Positions 23,275 to 34,700 of a stretch of DNA of 64,000 nucleotides are shown here, one piece after another. The translations under genes were made by a program, and so were the position numbers. The notes below the pieces were generated by a model that saw only the letters and a list, made by a program, of their open reading frames with translations, made no database searches and was not told where the DNA came from. The stretch is from Heloderma charlesbogerti (lineage: Eukaryota; Chordata; Lepidosauria; Squamata; Helodermatidae): contig JANEZZ010002671.1 of the NCBI GenBank assembly GCA_026122225.1, forward strand, positions 620,001-684,000. The letters run 5' to 3'. The stretch's first letter is position 1, and the number at the start of each line of letters is the position of its first letter.

Positions 23275-23738
23275 TAAGAACGTAAGAACAGCCGTGCAGG
23301 ATTAGACCAAGGGTCCATCTAGTCCAGGATTCTGTTCACATGATGGCCAACCAGCTGCCCATGAGAAATCCACAAACAGGACATGAGTGCAACAGCACCC
23401 TCCCACCCACGTTCATACTGTGTCTGATACTGGAGGAAGCATATAGCCATCAGGACTAGTAGCCATCAATACCCTTATCCTCCATGAATTTTAAAGCTAT
23501 CCAAATTGGTGGCCACCACTACCTTTTGTGGAAGTGGAGAAGTACTTCCTTTTATCCTGAATCTCCCACCAATCAGCTTCATAGGATGACCCTGGGTTCT
23601 AGTATTATGAGAGAGGGAAAACATTGTCTTCCTATCCACTTTCTCCACACCATGCATAATTTTGTACAACTCTGTCATGTTGCCCTTACTTGCTTTTTTT
23701 TCCAAGCTAAACAATCGTGTCTGTTGTAGCTTGGAATC
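23275..23738 (-). mobile_element. CR1-type LINE 3' fragment
   Basis: On the minus strand, YKIMHGVEKVDRKTMFSLSHN and GGRFRIKG encode the C-terminal end of a CR1-type ORF2. It is followed by the 3' UTR with the block cacttgtgcaacagc-like / agtccaggattctg. It is the same subfamily as the split copy at 54911/62958. Confidence 0.75.
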
Positions 23739-24556
23739 CCTCTAGTAAATAAACATTTCAGATATCTTGGAATAAATATAACAAAAATCATAATAAATTA
23801 TTTCTCATTAATTATGGGAAAATTTGGACTGACATTGAACAGAAAATTAAAAATGGAATAAATTTATCACTGTCTAGTCAAATTTCAGCAACAAAAAATA
23901 TTCTTCTGGCCAAACTTACACATTTATTTTATACTTTACCCACTGAAGTCCCTAAAACAGTGCTAAAACAATGGCAAAGTAAATTGCAATACTTTATATT
24001 TAACTCAAAGTGACCTAGAATAGCTAAGAACTTGAGATATAGGCAATATATGAATGGTGGATGGGGCGTTCCTAACCTAATTATATCATGAGATATTTCA
24101 ACATGGGCATGAACTTTCAATATTGGGAGGGGGGGAGACAGAAGAAACATTGGATATAGATAGAAAGTAATTGGCTGAACATCAACAATTTGAATACTAT
24201 TCTGTTAATTAAAAAAGAATTATGGAAATGTGAACTTCTGAACACATCCACATTAAATTGATTGCTTTCGATAATAAAAAACAGATTAGAAAAGCTATTT
24301 CCACAAATATCACCACTAATACCGATATCCTGTCATCCATATTTCAAAACAAATACCATTAATATGAAAGGGTATTCAGAACAAGGTTTTTAATATGTAA
24401 GAGACTTGCATTTCAGTTCAAGACCAATAGAATGAAAATACTGGAAAGAAGTTGCAAAACACGCAAATTAGCTGGTACTCCTGGTACCAACTGGGAAATT
24501 TCATCAGAAATAAAACAATAATGGAACAAGCTACTAGACCGTTATCCATCAAACAT

Positions 24557-25045
24557 ACCAAACTAAGGGTGCAGTCCTATGGGGATAGGCGGCCGCCTCC
24601 GAACTCAGAGGCGATCGCCTATCCAAAGCAGGGCAGGAGAAGCACAGAGGGGATTGTCCCCTCCATGCTTCAGCCACCCTGCATTTGTGGCTAGACAGCC
24701 GATTTTGGACCATTTCTTTATCTTTTAATTGTCCTACTGAAATTGGTTTCAATTTCGGAGCAGGGGAAGTGGCTGCCGGACGAGACATAGGATGTGTCAT
24801 ACTGGCATTTCTGCCTTCCGTGCCCCGGAACGCCCCCCAGAATGCCTCGTTTTCGCTGCTCTATGGTCCTCTTCCAAGCGCAGAGCGTGGGGCTGTTCCA
24901 TGCTGCCTACAAGGGAGCGGGTGAGGGGGGAAAGGTTGGTTCTCAGGGAACTGACCTCGGAGCGTGGGCTCTGAGGTTGGTTCCTGGAAACTGACGTATC
25001 CTATGACTGTCTAGCCACTGACGAGCGGCCAAAGGATTGCTCCCT
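24557..25045 (+). mobile_element. MITE family A, longest copy
   Basis: It starts agggtgcagtcctatgggga and ends ggccaaaggattgctccct. The interior repeats the tcggaggcgatcgcctatcc and tagacagcc blocks. About 35 bp at 24705-24741 is the reverse complement of the L1 sequence just outside the element at 25070-25104, an inserted or template-switched piece. Confidence 0.6.
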
Positions 25046-25349
25046 TAGAGACTTATTTATAAGAGGAAAACCAATTTCAATAGGACAATTAAAAGATAAA
25101 ACCTCACAAATAAGAACTAGCTGGTTTTAATTATTGCAAATTAATAAATTTGCAATTTATCTGTGTGATATATCAGGTATGTTATAAGACTACTTACAGC
25201 ATTTGCAAACTATTGTACTAAAGGATTTAGTAGAAAAAAGGGATTAGTCTCAGTCATCTATAAGGCTATTATTAAGGGAGGAATATGGTAAATATATGGG
25301 TGCTAAGATGACTTGGGAAACAAACTTAAATATTAGCATATTAGAAGAG

Positions 25350-28300
25350 TCATGGGAAAGAGTATGGTACGTTGTTGTTGTTCAGTCGTGTCCGACTCTT
25401 CGTGACCCCATGGACCATAGCACGCCAGGCCTTCCTGTCCTGCGCTCTCTCCCGGAGCGTGCTCAAGTTCATATTCATTGCATCAGTGATGCTATCTAGC
25501 CATCTCATCCTCTGCCGTCCCCTTCTCCTTTTGCCTTCAGTCTTTCCCAGCATCAGGGTCTTTTCCAGGGAGTTTTCTCTTCGCATTAGGTGGCCAAAAT
25601 ATTGGAGCTTCAGCTTCATTATCTGTCCTTCCAATGAGCACTCAGGGTTGATTTCCTTTAGGATGGACTGATTTGACCTCCTTGCAGTCCAGGGGACCCG
25701 TAAGAGTCTTCTCCAGCACCACAGTTCGAAAGCATCAATTCTTCGGCACTCAACCTTCCTTATAGTCCAGCTCTCACAGCCATACATTACTACTGGGAAA
25801 ACCATAGCTTTGATTAGACGGACCTTTGTTGGCAAGGTGATGTCTCTGCTTCTTACTATGCTGTCTAGGTTGGCCATAACTTTCCTCCCAAGGAGCAAGC
25901 GTCTTTTAATTTCATGGCTACAGTCACTGTCTGCGGTGATCTTGGAGCCCAAGAAAGTAAAATCTGTCACTGCTTCCATTTCTTCCCCTTCTATATGCCA
26001 GGAAGTGATGGGGCCAGATGCCATGATCTTCGTTTTTTTAATGTTGAGTTTCAAACCAGCTTTTGCACTCTCCTCTTTCACCCTCAACAAGAGGCTCTTT
26101 AGATCCTCTTCGCTTTCTGCCATTAGGGTGGTATCGTCTGCATATCGGAGGTTGTTGATAATTCTCCCAGCAATCTTAATTCCGACCTCTGATTCATCCA
26201 ACCCGGCATTTCTCATGATGTACTCTGCATATAAGTTAAATAAGCAGGGTGACAATATGCAGCCTTGTCGTACTCCTTTCCCAATTTTGAACCAATCGGT
26301 TGTTCCATGTCTGGTTATTACTGTTGCTTCTTGACCCTTGTACAGGTTTCTCAGGAGACAGGTAAGGTGGTCTGGTACTCCCATCACTTTAAGAATTTGC
26401 CACAGTTTGTTGTGATCCACACAATCCAAGGCTTTAGCGTAGTCAATGAAGCAGAAATAGACGTTTTTCTGGAATTCTCTTGCTTTCTCCATGATGCAGT
26501 GAATGTTGGCGATTTGATCTCTAGTTCCTCTGCCTCTTCGAAACCCAGCTTGTACTTCCGGTAGTTCTCGGTTCGCATACTGCTGAAGCCTAGCTTGTAG
26601 GATTTTGAGCATCACCTTGCTGGCATGTGAAATGAGTGCAATGGTGCGGTAGTTTGAACACTCTTTGGCGTTGCCCTTCTTTGGAATTGGAATGTAAACT
26701 GACCTTTTCCAGTCTTGTGGCCACTGTTGAGTGTTCCAGATTTGTTGGCATATTGAATGCAGCACTTTAACAGCATCATCTTTTAGGATTTTAAATAGCT
26801 CGGCTGGAATACTGTCATCTCCGCTAGCTTTGTTGTTACTAATGCTTCCTAAGGCCCACTTGACTTCACTCTCGAGGATGTCCGGCTCAAGTTCAGTGAC
26901 CGCACTATCATGGCTATCAGGGACATTCAGATCTTTCCTGTATAGTTCTTCTGTGTATTCTTGCCACCTCTTCTTAATCTCATCTGCTTCTGTTAGGTCC
27001 CTGCCTTCTTTGTCCTTGATCATGCCCGTCTTTGCACAAAACGTTCCCTTGAGATCTCCAATTTTCTTGAAGAGATCTCTAGTCTTTCCCATTCTGTTGT
27101 TTTCCTCGATTTCTTTGCATTGTTCATTTAAGAAGGCCTTCTTGTCTCTCCTTGCTATTCTCTGGAACTCTGCATTCAGTTGGGTATATCTTCCCCTTTC
27201 TCCCTTGCTTTTCGCTTCCCTTCTTTCGTGAGCTACTTGTAAAGCCTCATCAGACAGCCACTTGGCTTTCTTGCATTTCTTTTTCTTTGGGATGGATTTC
27301 GTTGCTGCCTCCTGAACAATGTTACGGACCTCCGTCCATAGTTCCTCAGGCACTCTGTCTATCAGGTCTAATCCCTGAAATCTATTCCTCACCTCCACTG
27401 TATATTCATCAGGGATATGATTTAGGTCATACCTGATCGGTTTAGTGGTTTTCCCTACGTTCTTCAATTTAAGCCGAAATTTTGCAAGAAGCAGCTCATG
27501 ATCTGAGCCACAGTCAGCTCCAGGTCTTGTTTTTACTGACTGTATGGAGCTTCTCCATCTTTGGCTGCAAAGGACATAATCAATCTGATTTCGATATTGA
27601 CCATCTGGTGATGTCCATGTGTAGAGTCGCCTTTTGTGCTGTTGGAAAAGAGTGTTTGCTATGATCAGCGTGTTCTCTTGGCAAAACTCTATTAGCCTTT
27701 GTCCTGCTTCATTTTGTACACCAAGGCCATGCCTGCCTGTTATCCCGGTGATTTCTTGACTTCCTACTTTAGCATTCCAATCCCCTATGATGAAGAGGAC
27801 ATCTTTTTTTGGTGTTAGTTCTAGAAGGTGTTGTAGGTCTTCATAGAACCGATCAACCTCAGCTTCTTCGGCCTCAGTGGTTGGGGCATAGACTTGAATT
27901 ACTGTGATGTTGAATGGTTTGCCTTGGATTCGTACTGAGATCATTCTATCATTTTTAAGATTGTACCCCAGTACTGCTTTTCCCACCCTTTTGTTGACTA
28001 TGAGTGCTACTCCATTTCTTCTAAGGGATTCTTGCCCACAATAGTAGATATGATGGTCACCTGAATTAAATTCGCCCATGCCTGTCCATTTTAGTTCGCT
28101 GATTCCCAAGATGTCGATGTTCAATCTTGCCATCTCATGTTTGACCACCTCCAGCTTACCTTGATTCATTGATCTGACATTCCAGGTTCCTAAACAATAT
28201 TGTTCTTTACAGCATCGGATTTTCTTTTCACCACCAGACACATCCACAGCTGAGTGTCCTTTCGGCTTTGGCCCAGCCGCTTCACTCTTTCTGGTGCTAC

Positions 28301-28517
28301 TTGGAAATACCCTCTGCTCTTCCCCAGTAGCATATTGGACACCTTCCGACCTGAGGGGCTCATCTTCCGGCGTCATATCTTTTAGCCTTGTGATACGTTC
28401 CATGGGGTTTTCTTGGCAAGAATACTGGAGTGGGTTGCCATTTCCTTCTCCAGTGGACCACATTTTGTCAGAACTCTCTGCCATGACCTGTCCGTCTTGG
28501 GTGGCCCTGTACGGCAT
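25350..28517 (-). CDS. BovB endonuclease/reverse transcriptase (1055 aa, open)
   Basis: One continuous ORF. Residues 1-108 form an N-terminal extension of unknown role. Residues ~109-345 are an APE-type endonuclease with TWNV (Asn113), GISELKW (Glu141), GDWN (Asp246, Asn248) and SDH (Asp339, His340). The reverse transcriptase follows, with motif A FIDYAKALD (Asp692), GVRQGCILSP at 746-757 and YADD at 792-795. A C-terminal region with GCESWT follows. The enzyme nicks DNA and primes cDNA synthesis at the nick. Position 697 is Leu where other copies have Phe. The element has no stop codon of its own: after four asparagines from the aac tail the frame reads six residues of flanking L1 DNA (VPYSFP) to a stop. 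Translation would start at the first ATG; internal starts cannot be excluded. Confidence 0.9.
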   Translation of the reverse strand: MPYRATQDGQVMAESSDKMWSTGEGNGNPLQYSCQENPMERITRLKDMTPEDEPLRSEGVQYATGEEQRVFPSSTRKSEAAGPKPKGHSAVDVSGGEKKIRCCKEQYCLGTWNVRSMNQGKLEVVKHEMARLNIDILGISELKWTGMGEFNSGDHHIYYCGQESLRRNGVALIVNKRVGKAVLGYNLKNDRMISVRIQGKPFNITVIQVYAPTTEAEEAEVDRFYEDLQHLLELTPKKDVLFIIGDWNAKVGSQEITGITGRHGLGVQNEAGQRLIEFCQENTLIIANTLFQQHKRRLYTWTSPDGQYRNQIDYVLCSQRWRSSIQSVKTRPGADCGSDHELLLAKFRLKLKNVGKTTKPIRYDLNHIPDEYTVEVRNRFQGLDLIDRVPEELWTEVRNIVQEAATKSIPKKKKCKKAKWLSDEALQVAHERREAKSKGERGRYTQLNAEFQRIARRDKKAFLNEQCKEIEENNRMGKTRDLFKKIGDLKGTFCAKTGMIKDKEGRDLTEADEIKKRWQEYTEELYRKDLNVPDSHDSAVTELEPDILESEVKWALGSISNNKASGDDSIPAELFKILKDDAVKVLHSICQQIWNTQQWPQDWKRSVYIPIPKKGNAKECSNYRTIALISHASKVMLKILQARLQQYANRELPEVQAGFRRGRGTRDQIANIHCIMEKAREFQKNVYFCFIDYAKALDCVDHNKLWQILKVMGVPDHLTCLLRNLYKGQEATVITRHGTTDWFKIGKGVRQGCILSPCLFNLYAEYIMRNAGLDESEVGIKIAGRIINNLRYADDTTLMAESEEDLKSLLLRVKEESAKAGLKLNIKKTKIMASGPITSWHIEGEEMEAVTDFTFLGSKITADSDCSHEIKRRLLLGRKVMANLDSIVRSRDITLPTKVRLIKAMVFPVVMYGCESWTIRKVECRRIDAFELWCWRRLLRVPWTARRSNQSILKEINPECSLEGQIMKLKLQYFGHLMRRENSLEKTLMLGKTEGKRRRGRQRMRWLDSITDAMNMNLSTLRERAQDRKAWRAMVHGVTKSRTRLNNNNVPYSFP

Positions 28518-28582
28518 AGCTTATGGCTTCACTGAGTTACGCAAGCCCCTTCGCCACAACAAGGCAGTGATCCATGAAGGGG
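25371..28582 (-). mobile_element. Full-length BovB (RTE) LINE with an intact ORF
   Basis: The 3212-bp element has a perfect 12-bp target duplication, agagtatggtac (25359-25370 and 28583-28594), inside an L1. The 5' end ccccttcatggatcactgcc is shared with the other full-length copies, so it is probably not truncated. The single ORF is uninterrupted. The age suggested by perfect duplications and an open frame is young. Confidence 0.95.
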
Positions 28583-29483
28583 AGAGTATGGTACACACAA
28601 CCCTATAAGTCTATATCAGCCATGTCTAAAGAAATGGTATTGAAAACAGTCCACAGATGGCACTTGTGCTCCACAAAGTTGCATAAAATCAATAGTGACT
28701 ACTGAGTTATCAGATATGTGTTGGAGAAACTGGCTTAAGCGGATCACTTGATTTTTGGTCCAAAGGTTAGACCGTTTTGGCATGAAGTAAATAGACTGGT
28801 TGAGTAATGTAACAAAACAAATGGTAATTCGCAATGAAACTTTTTTACTGCTTTCATTGTTTACTGGGGAGAGCGAGGGTCTGCGGTATAAAGAATGGTT
28901 GGCAATGCTTGTAGGAGCTGCGAGAATTGAGAGTGCTAGAACTTGCGAAAATGCTCAAGGTCTCTCATTCCAGAAATACCTTGATAGAATATGGTCTGTT
29001 GTGCTGGTGGAGAAATTAACTACCTGTTTTCATGTAGCTAGAGGAGAAATACAAGAAGACAATTTTTTATTAATTCGGCACACATTCTTAAATGTTTTTC
29101 CAGGATCTGAATGAAGATGGACCCCCACCTAATCAATTGGTGTAGTAAATTTTAATTTCATATCGAAATGGACCAATTAATAAGAGATATAATAATTTAA
29201 TTATATTATCTAAAGGTATACTGACAATTTATGTGTGTGACTGTATTTGATATATTGTTATAAGTATTTTTCAGTGTTTGGGGGGTGGTCGAGGGAAGGG
29301 TTGATGTACTTGTTATTGTCTGAAAATCTAAATTAAAATTTTACAATTTTGAAAACCCCAAGCTAGCACAGCCCATGGAAGCTGTAGTCCAACACATCTG
29401 GAGGGCACCAGAATGGGGAAGGCTGCACTGAAGCAATAAAAACAGCCACCACCATCTGGACATACCCATATCATGCCTAGAAT

Positions 29484-31435
29484 GTTGTTGTTGTTCAGTC
29501 GTTAGGTCATGTCCGACTCTTCGTGACCCCATGGACCATAGCACACCAGGCCTTCCTGTCCTCCGCTCTCTCCCAGAGTGTGCTGAAATTCATATTCATT
29601 GCATCGGTGATGCTATCTAGCCATCTCATCCTCTGCCGTCCCCTTCTCCTTTTGCCTTCAATCTTTCCCAGCATCAGGGTCTTTTCCAGTGACTTTTCTC
29701 TTCGCATTAGGTGGCCAAAATATTTGAGTTTCAGCTTCAGTATCTGTCCTTCCAATGAGCACTCAGGGTTGATTTCCTTTAGGATTGACTGATTTGACCT
29801 CCTTGCAGCCCAGGGGACTCATAAGAGTCTTCTCCAGCACCACAGTTCGAAAGCATCAATTCTTCGGCGCTCAGCCTTCCTTATAGTCCAGCTTTCACAG
29901 CCATACATTACTACTGGAAAAACCATAGCTTTGATTATTCGAACCTCTGTCGGCAAGGTGATGTCTCTGCTTCTTACTATGCTGTCTAGGTTGGCCATAG
30001 CTTTCCTCCTAAGGAGCATTTTTTAATTTCATGGCTAAAGTCACCGTCTGCAGTGATCTTGGAGCCTAAGAAAGTAAAATCTGTCACTGCTTCCATTTCT
30101 TCCCCTTCTATATGCCAGGAAGTGATGGAGCCACATGCCATGATCTTAGTTTTTTTAATGTTGAGTTTCAAACCAGCTTTTGCACTCTCCACTTTCACCC
30201 TCAACAAGAGACTCTTTAGATCCTCTTCGCTTTCTGCCATTCGGGTGGTATCGTCTGCATATCGGGGGTTGTTGATAATTCTCCCGGCAATCTTAATTTC
30301 AACCTGTGATTCATCCAACCTGGTATTTCTCATGATGTACTCTGCATATAAATTAAATAAGCAGGGCAACAATATGCAGCCTTGTCGTACTCCTTTCCCC
30401 ATTTGGAACCAATCGGTTGTTCCATGTCCGGTTCTTACTGTTGCTTCTTGACCCACGTAGAGGTTTCTCAGGAGACAGGTAAGGTGGTCTGGTACTCCCA
30501 TCTCTAAGAATTTGCCACAGTTTGTTGTGATCCACACAATCAAAGGCTTTAGCGTAGTCAATGAAGCAGAAATAGATGTTTTTCTGGAATTCTCTTGCTT
30601 TCTCCATGATCCAGCAAATGTTGGCGATTTGATCTCTAGTTCCTCTACCTCTTCGAAACCCCACTTGTACTTCCGGTAGTTCTCGGTTCACATGCTGCTG
30701 AAGCATCACCTTGCTGGCATGTGAAATGAGCGCAATTGTGCGGTAGTTTGAACACTCTTTTGCGTTGACCTTTTTTGGAACTGCAATGTAAACTGACCTT
30801 TTCCAGTCTTGTGGCCACTCTTGAGTGTTCCAAATTTGTTGGCATATTGAGTGCAGCATTTTAACAGCATCATCTTTTAGGATTTTAAATAGCTCAGCTG
30901 GAATACTGTCATCTCCGCTAGCTTTGTTGTTAGTAATGCTTCCTAAGGCCCACTTGACTTCACTGTCTAGGATGTCGGGCTCAAGTTCAGTGACCGCACT
31001 ATCATGGTTATCAGGGACATTCAGATCTTTCCTGTATAGTTCTTCTGTGTATTCTTTCCACCTCTTCTTAATCTCATCTGCTTCTGTTAGGTCCCTGCCT
31101 TCTTTGTCCTTTATCATGCCTGTCTTTGCACAAAACGTTCCCTTGAGATCTCCGATTTTCTTGAAAAGATCTCTAGTCTTTCCCATTCTACTGTTTTCCT
31201 CGATTTCTTTGCATTGTTCATTTTAGAAGGCCTTCTTGTCTCTCCTTGCTATTCTATTCTCCTTGCTATTCTGGATATATCTTCCCCTTTCTCCCTTCCT
31301 TTTCGCTTCCCTTCTTTCCTCAGCTACTTGTAAAGCTTCATCAGACAGCCGCTTTGCTTTCTTGCATTTCTTTTTCTTTGGGATGGATTGAGTTGCTGCC
31401 TCCTGAACAACTCCGTCCATAGTTCCTCAGGCACT
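29484..31435 (-). mobile_element. BovB LINE, 5'-truncated and deleted
   Basis: Minus orientation from the gttgttgttg 3' repeats at 29484 to an abrupt end after ctcaggcactg at 31435. Small deletions relative to intact copies are seen near 30015 (about 8 bp), 30700 (about 21 bp), 31225-31290 and 31410 (about 11 bp). Motif A is YAKAFD and YADD is present, but the ORF is broken into pieces (29507-29755, 29819-30019, 29986-30561, 30353-31186). No target duplication is evident. Confidence 0.9.
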
Positions 31436-31705
31436 GTTTTCCTTCCATGTACAGCCCCACTTTTGCAAACAGATACATTCAGGACCAGCACAGGAAATTC
31501 TACATACTTTAACAGGAACTCTTGTGTTCACTGCCCGTGGCTACATACTTCCCTTCTCTGTGCATGAGCAGGGGAAACACCATTCCACTCCATTCTTCTC
31601 TGCAGAATGCTGCAGCAGACAAGTTCTTCTCTGTGGGTGAGCTCCACTTACCTCAGAATATTGCCTAAATAAACTGCTCAGTTTCCTGTACCCTAGGGTT
31701 CCCCT

Positions 31706-34700
31706 CCCCTTCATGGATCACTGCCTTGTTGTGGCGAAGGGGCTTGCGTAACTCAGTGAAGCCATAAGCTATGCCGTGCAGGGCCACCCAAGACGGACAG
31801 GTCATGGCAGAGAGTTCTGACAAAATGTGGTCCACTGGAGAAGGAAATGGCAACCCACTCCAGTATTCTTGCCAAGAAAACCCCATGGAATGTATCACAA
31901 GGCTAAAAGATATGACGCCGGAAGATGAGCCCCTCAGGTTGGAAGGTGTCCAATATACTACTGGGGAAGAGCAGAGGGAATTTCCAAGTAGCGCCAGAAA
32001 GAGTGAAGCGGCTGGGCCAAAGCCGAAAGGACACTCAGCTGTGGATGTGTCTGGCGGTGAAAAGAAAATCCGATGCTGTAAAGAACAATATTGTTTAGGA
32101 ACCTGGAATGTCAGATCAATGAATCAAGGTAAGCTGGAGGTGGTCAAACATGAGATGGCAAGATTGAACATCGACATCTTGGGAATCAGCGAACTAAAAT
32201 GGACAGGCATGGGCGAATTTAATTCAGGTGACCATCATATCTACTATTGTGGGCAAGAATCCCTTAGAAGAAATGGAGTAGCACTCATAGTCAACAAAAG
32301 GGTGGGAAAAGCAGTACTGGGGTACAATCTTAAAAATGATAGAATGATCTCAGTACGAATCCAAGGCAAACCATTCAACATCACAGTAATTCAAGTCTAT
32401 GCCCCAACCACTGAGGCCGAAGAAGCTGAGGTTGATCTGTTCAATGAAGACCTACAACACCTTCTAGAACTAACACCAAAAAAAGATGTCCTCTTCATCA
32501 TAGGGGATTGGAATGCTAAAGTAGGAAGTCAAGAAATCACCGGGATAACAGGCAGGCATGGCCTTGGTGTACAAAATGAAGCAGGACAAAAGCTAATAGA
32601 GTTTTGCCAAGAGAACACGCTGATCATAGCAAACACTCTTTTCCAACAGCACAAGAGGCGACTCTACACATGGACGTCACCAGATGGTCAATATCGAAAT
32701 CAGATTGATTATGTTCTTTGCAGCCAAAGATGGAGAAGCTCCATACAGTCAGTAAAAACAAGACCTGGAGCTGACTGTGGCTCAGATCATGAGCTGCTTC
32801 TTGCAAAATTTCGGCTTAAATTGAAGAACGTAGGGAAAACCACTAAACCGATCAGGTATGACCTAAATCATATCCCTGATGAATATACAGTGGAGGTGAG
32901 GAATAGATTTCAGGGATTAGACCTGATAGACAGAGTGCCTGAGGAACTATGGACGGAGGTCCATAACATTGTTCAGGAGGCAGCAACTCAATCCATCCCA
33001 AAGAAAAAGAAATGCAAGAAAGCAAAGTGGCTGTCTGATGAGGCTTTACAAGTAGCTCACGAAAGAAGGGAAGCGAAAAGCAAGGGAGAAAGGGGAAGAT
33101 ATACCCAACTGAATGCAGAGTTCCAGAGAATAGCAAGGAGAGACAAGAAGGCCTTCTTAAATGAACAATGCAAAGAAATCGAGGAAAACAACAGAATGGG
33201 AAAGACTAGAGATCTCTTCAAGAAAATTGGAGATCTCAAGGGAACGTTTTGTGCAAAGACGGGCATGATAAAGGACAAAGAAGGCAGGGACCTAACAGAA
33301 GCAGATGAGATTAAGAAGAGGTGGCAAGAATACACAGAAGAACTATACAGGAAAGATCTTTATGTCCCTGATAGCCATGATAGTGCGGTCACTGAACTTG
33401 AGCCGGACATCCTCGAGAGTGAAGTCAAGTGGGCCTTAGGAAGCATTAGTAACAACAAAGCTAGCGGAGATGACAGTATTCCAGCCGAGCTATTTAAAAT
33501 CCTAAAAGATGATGCTGTTAAAGTGCTGCACTCAATATGCCAACAAATTTGGAACACTCAACAGTGGCTGCAAGACTGGAAAAGGTCAGTTTACATTCCA
33601 TTTTCTAAGAAGGGCAATGCCAAAGAGTGTTCAAACTACCGTACAATTGCACTCATTTCACATGCCAGCAAGGTGATGCTCAAAATCCTACAAGCTAGGC
33701 TTCAGCAGTATGTGAACCGAGAACTACCGGAAGTACAAGCTGGGTTTCGAAGAGGCAGAGGAACTAGAGATCAAATCGCCAACATTTGCTGGATCATGGA
33801 GAAAGCAAGAGAATTCCAGAAAAACGTCTATTTCTGCTTCATTGACTACGCTAAAGCCTTGGATTGTGTGGATCACAACAAACTGTGGCAAATTCTGAAA
33901 GTGATGGGAGTACCAGACCACCTTACCTGTCTCCTGAGAAACCTGTACGAGGGTCAAGAAGCAACAGTAAGAACCAGACATCGAACAACCGATTGGTTCA
34001 AAATTGGGAAAGGAGTACGACAAGGCTGCATATTGTCACCCTGCTTATTTAACTTATATGCAGAATACATCATGAGAAATGCCGGGTTGGATGAATCAGA
34101 GGTCGGAAGTAAGATTGCCGGGAGAATTATCAACAACCTCCGATATGCAGACGATACCACCCGAATGGCAGAAAGCGAAGAGGATCTCAAGAGCCTCTTG
34201 TTGAGGGCGAAAGAGGAGAGTGCAAAAGCTGGTTTGAAACTCAACATTAAAAAAACTAAGATCATGGCATCTGGCCCTATCACTTCCTGGCATATAGAAG
34301 GGGAAGAAATGGCAGCAGTGACAGATTTTACTTTCTTGGGCTCCAAGATCACCGCAGATGGTGACTGTAGCCATGAAATTAAAAGACGCTTGCTCCTTGG
34401 GAGGAAAGCTATGGCCAACCTAGACAGCATAGTAAGAAGCAGAGACATCACCTTGCCGACAAAGGTCCGTCTAATCAAAGCTATGGTTTTCCCAGTAGTA
34501 ATGTATGGCTGTGAGAGCTGGACTATAAGGAAGGCTGAGCGCCGAAGAATTGATGCTTTCGAACTGTGGTGCTGGAGAAGACTCTTACGAGTCCCCTGGA
34601 CTGCAAGGAAGTCAAATCAGTCCATCCTAAAGGAAATCAACCCTGAGTGCTCATTGGAAGGACAGATAATGAAGCTGAAGCTCCAATATTTTGGCCACCT

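Larger units (their letters stand above)
23739..29345 (+). mobile_element. L1-like LINE copy b, interrupted by MITE and BovB
   Basis: L1 ORF2 C-terminal half in pieces: 23739-24556 (FRYLGINITK and following), 25046-25358 and 28595-29345. Translation is broken throughout. A family-A MITE (24557-25045) and an intact BovB (25371-28582) lie inside. Removing the BovB and one copy of its target duplication rejoins the L1 cleanly. Confidence 0.65.

Noticed and set aside
25372..27436. Plus-strand ORFs within the minus-strand BovB (for example the ones beginning MLLFSRVRLF)
   Set aside because: These are antisense shadows of BovB. Similar antisense peptides appear in every BovB copy, in step with the sense frame.
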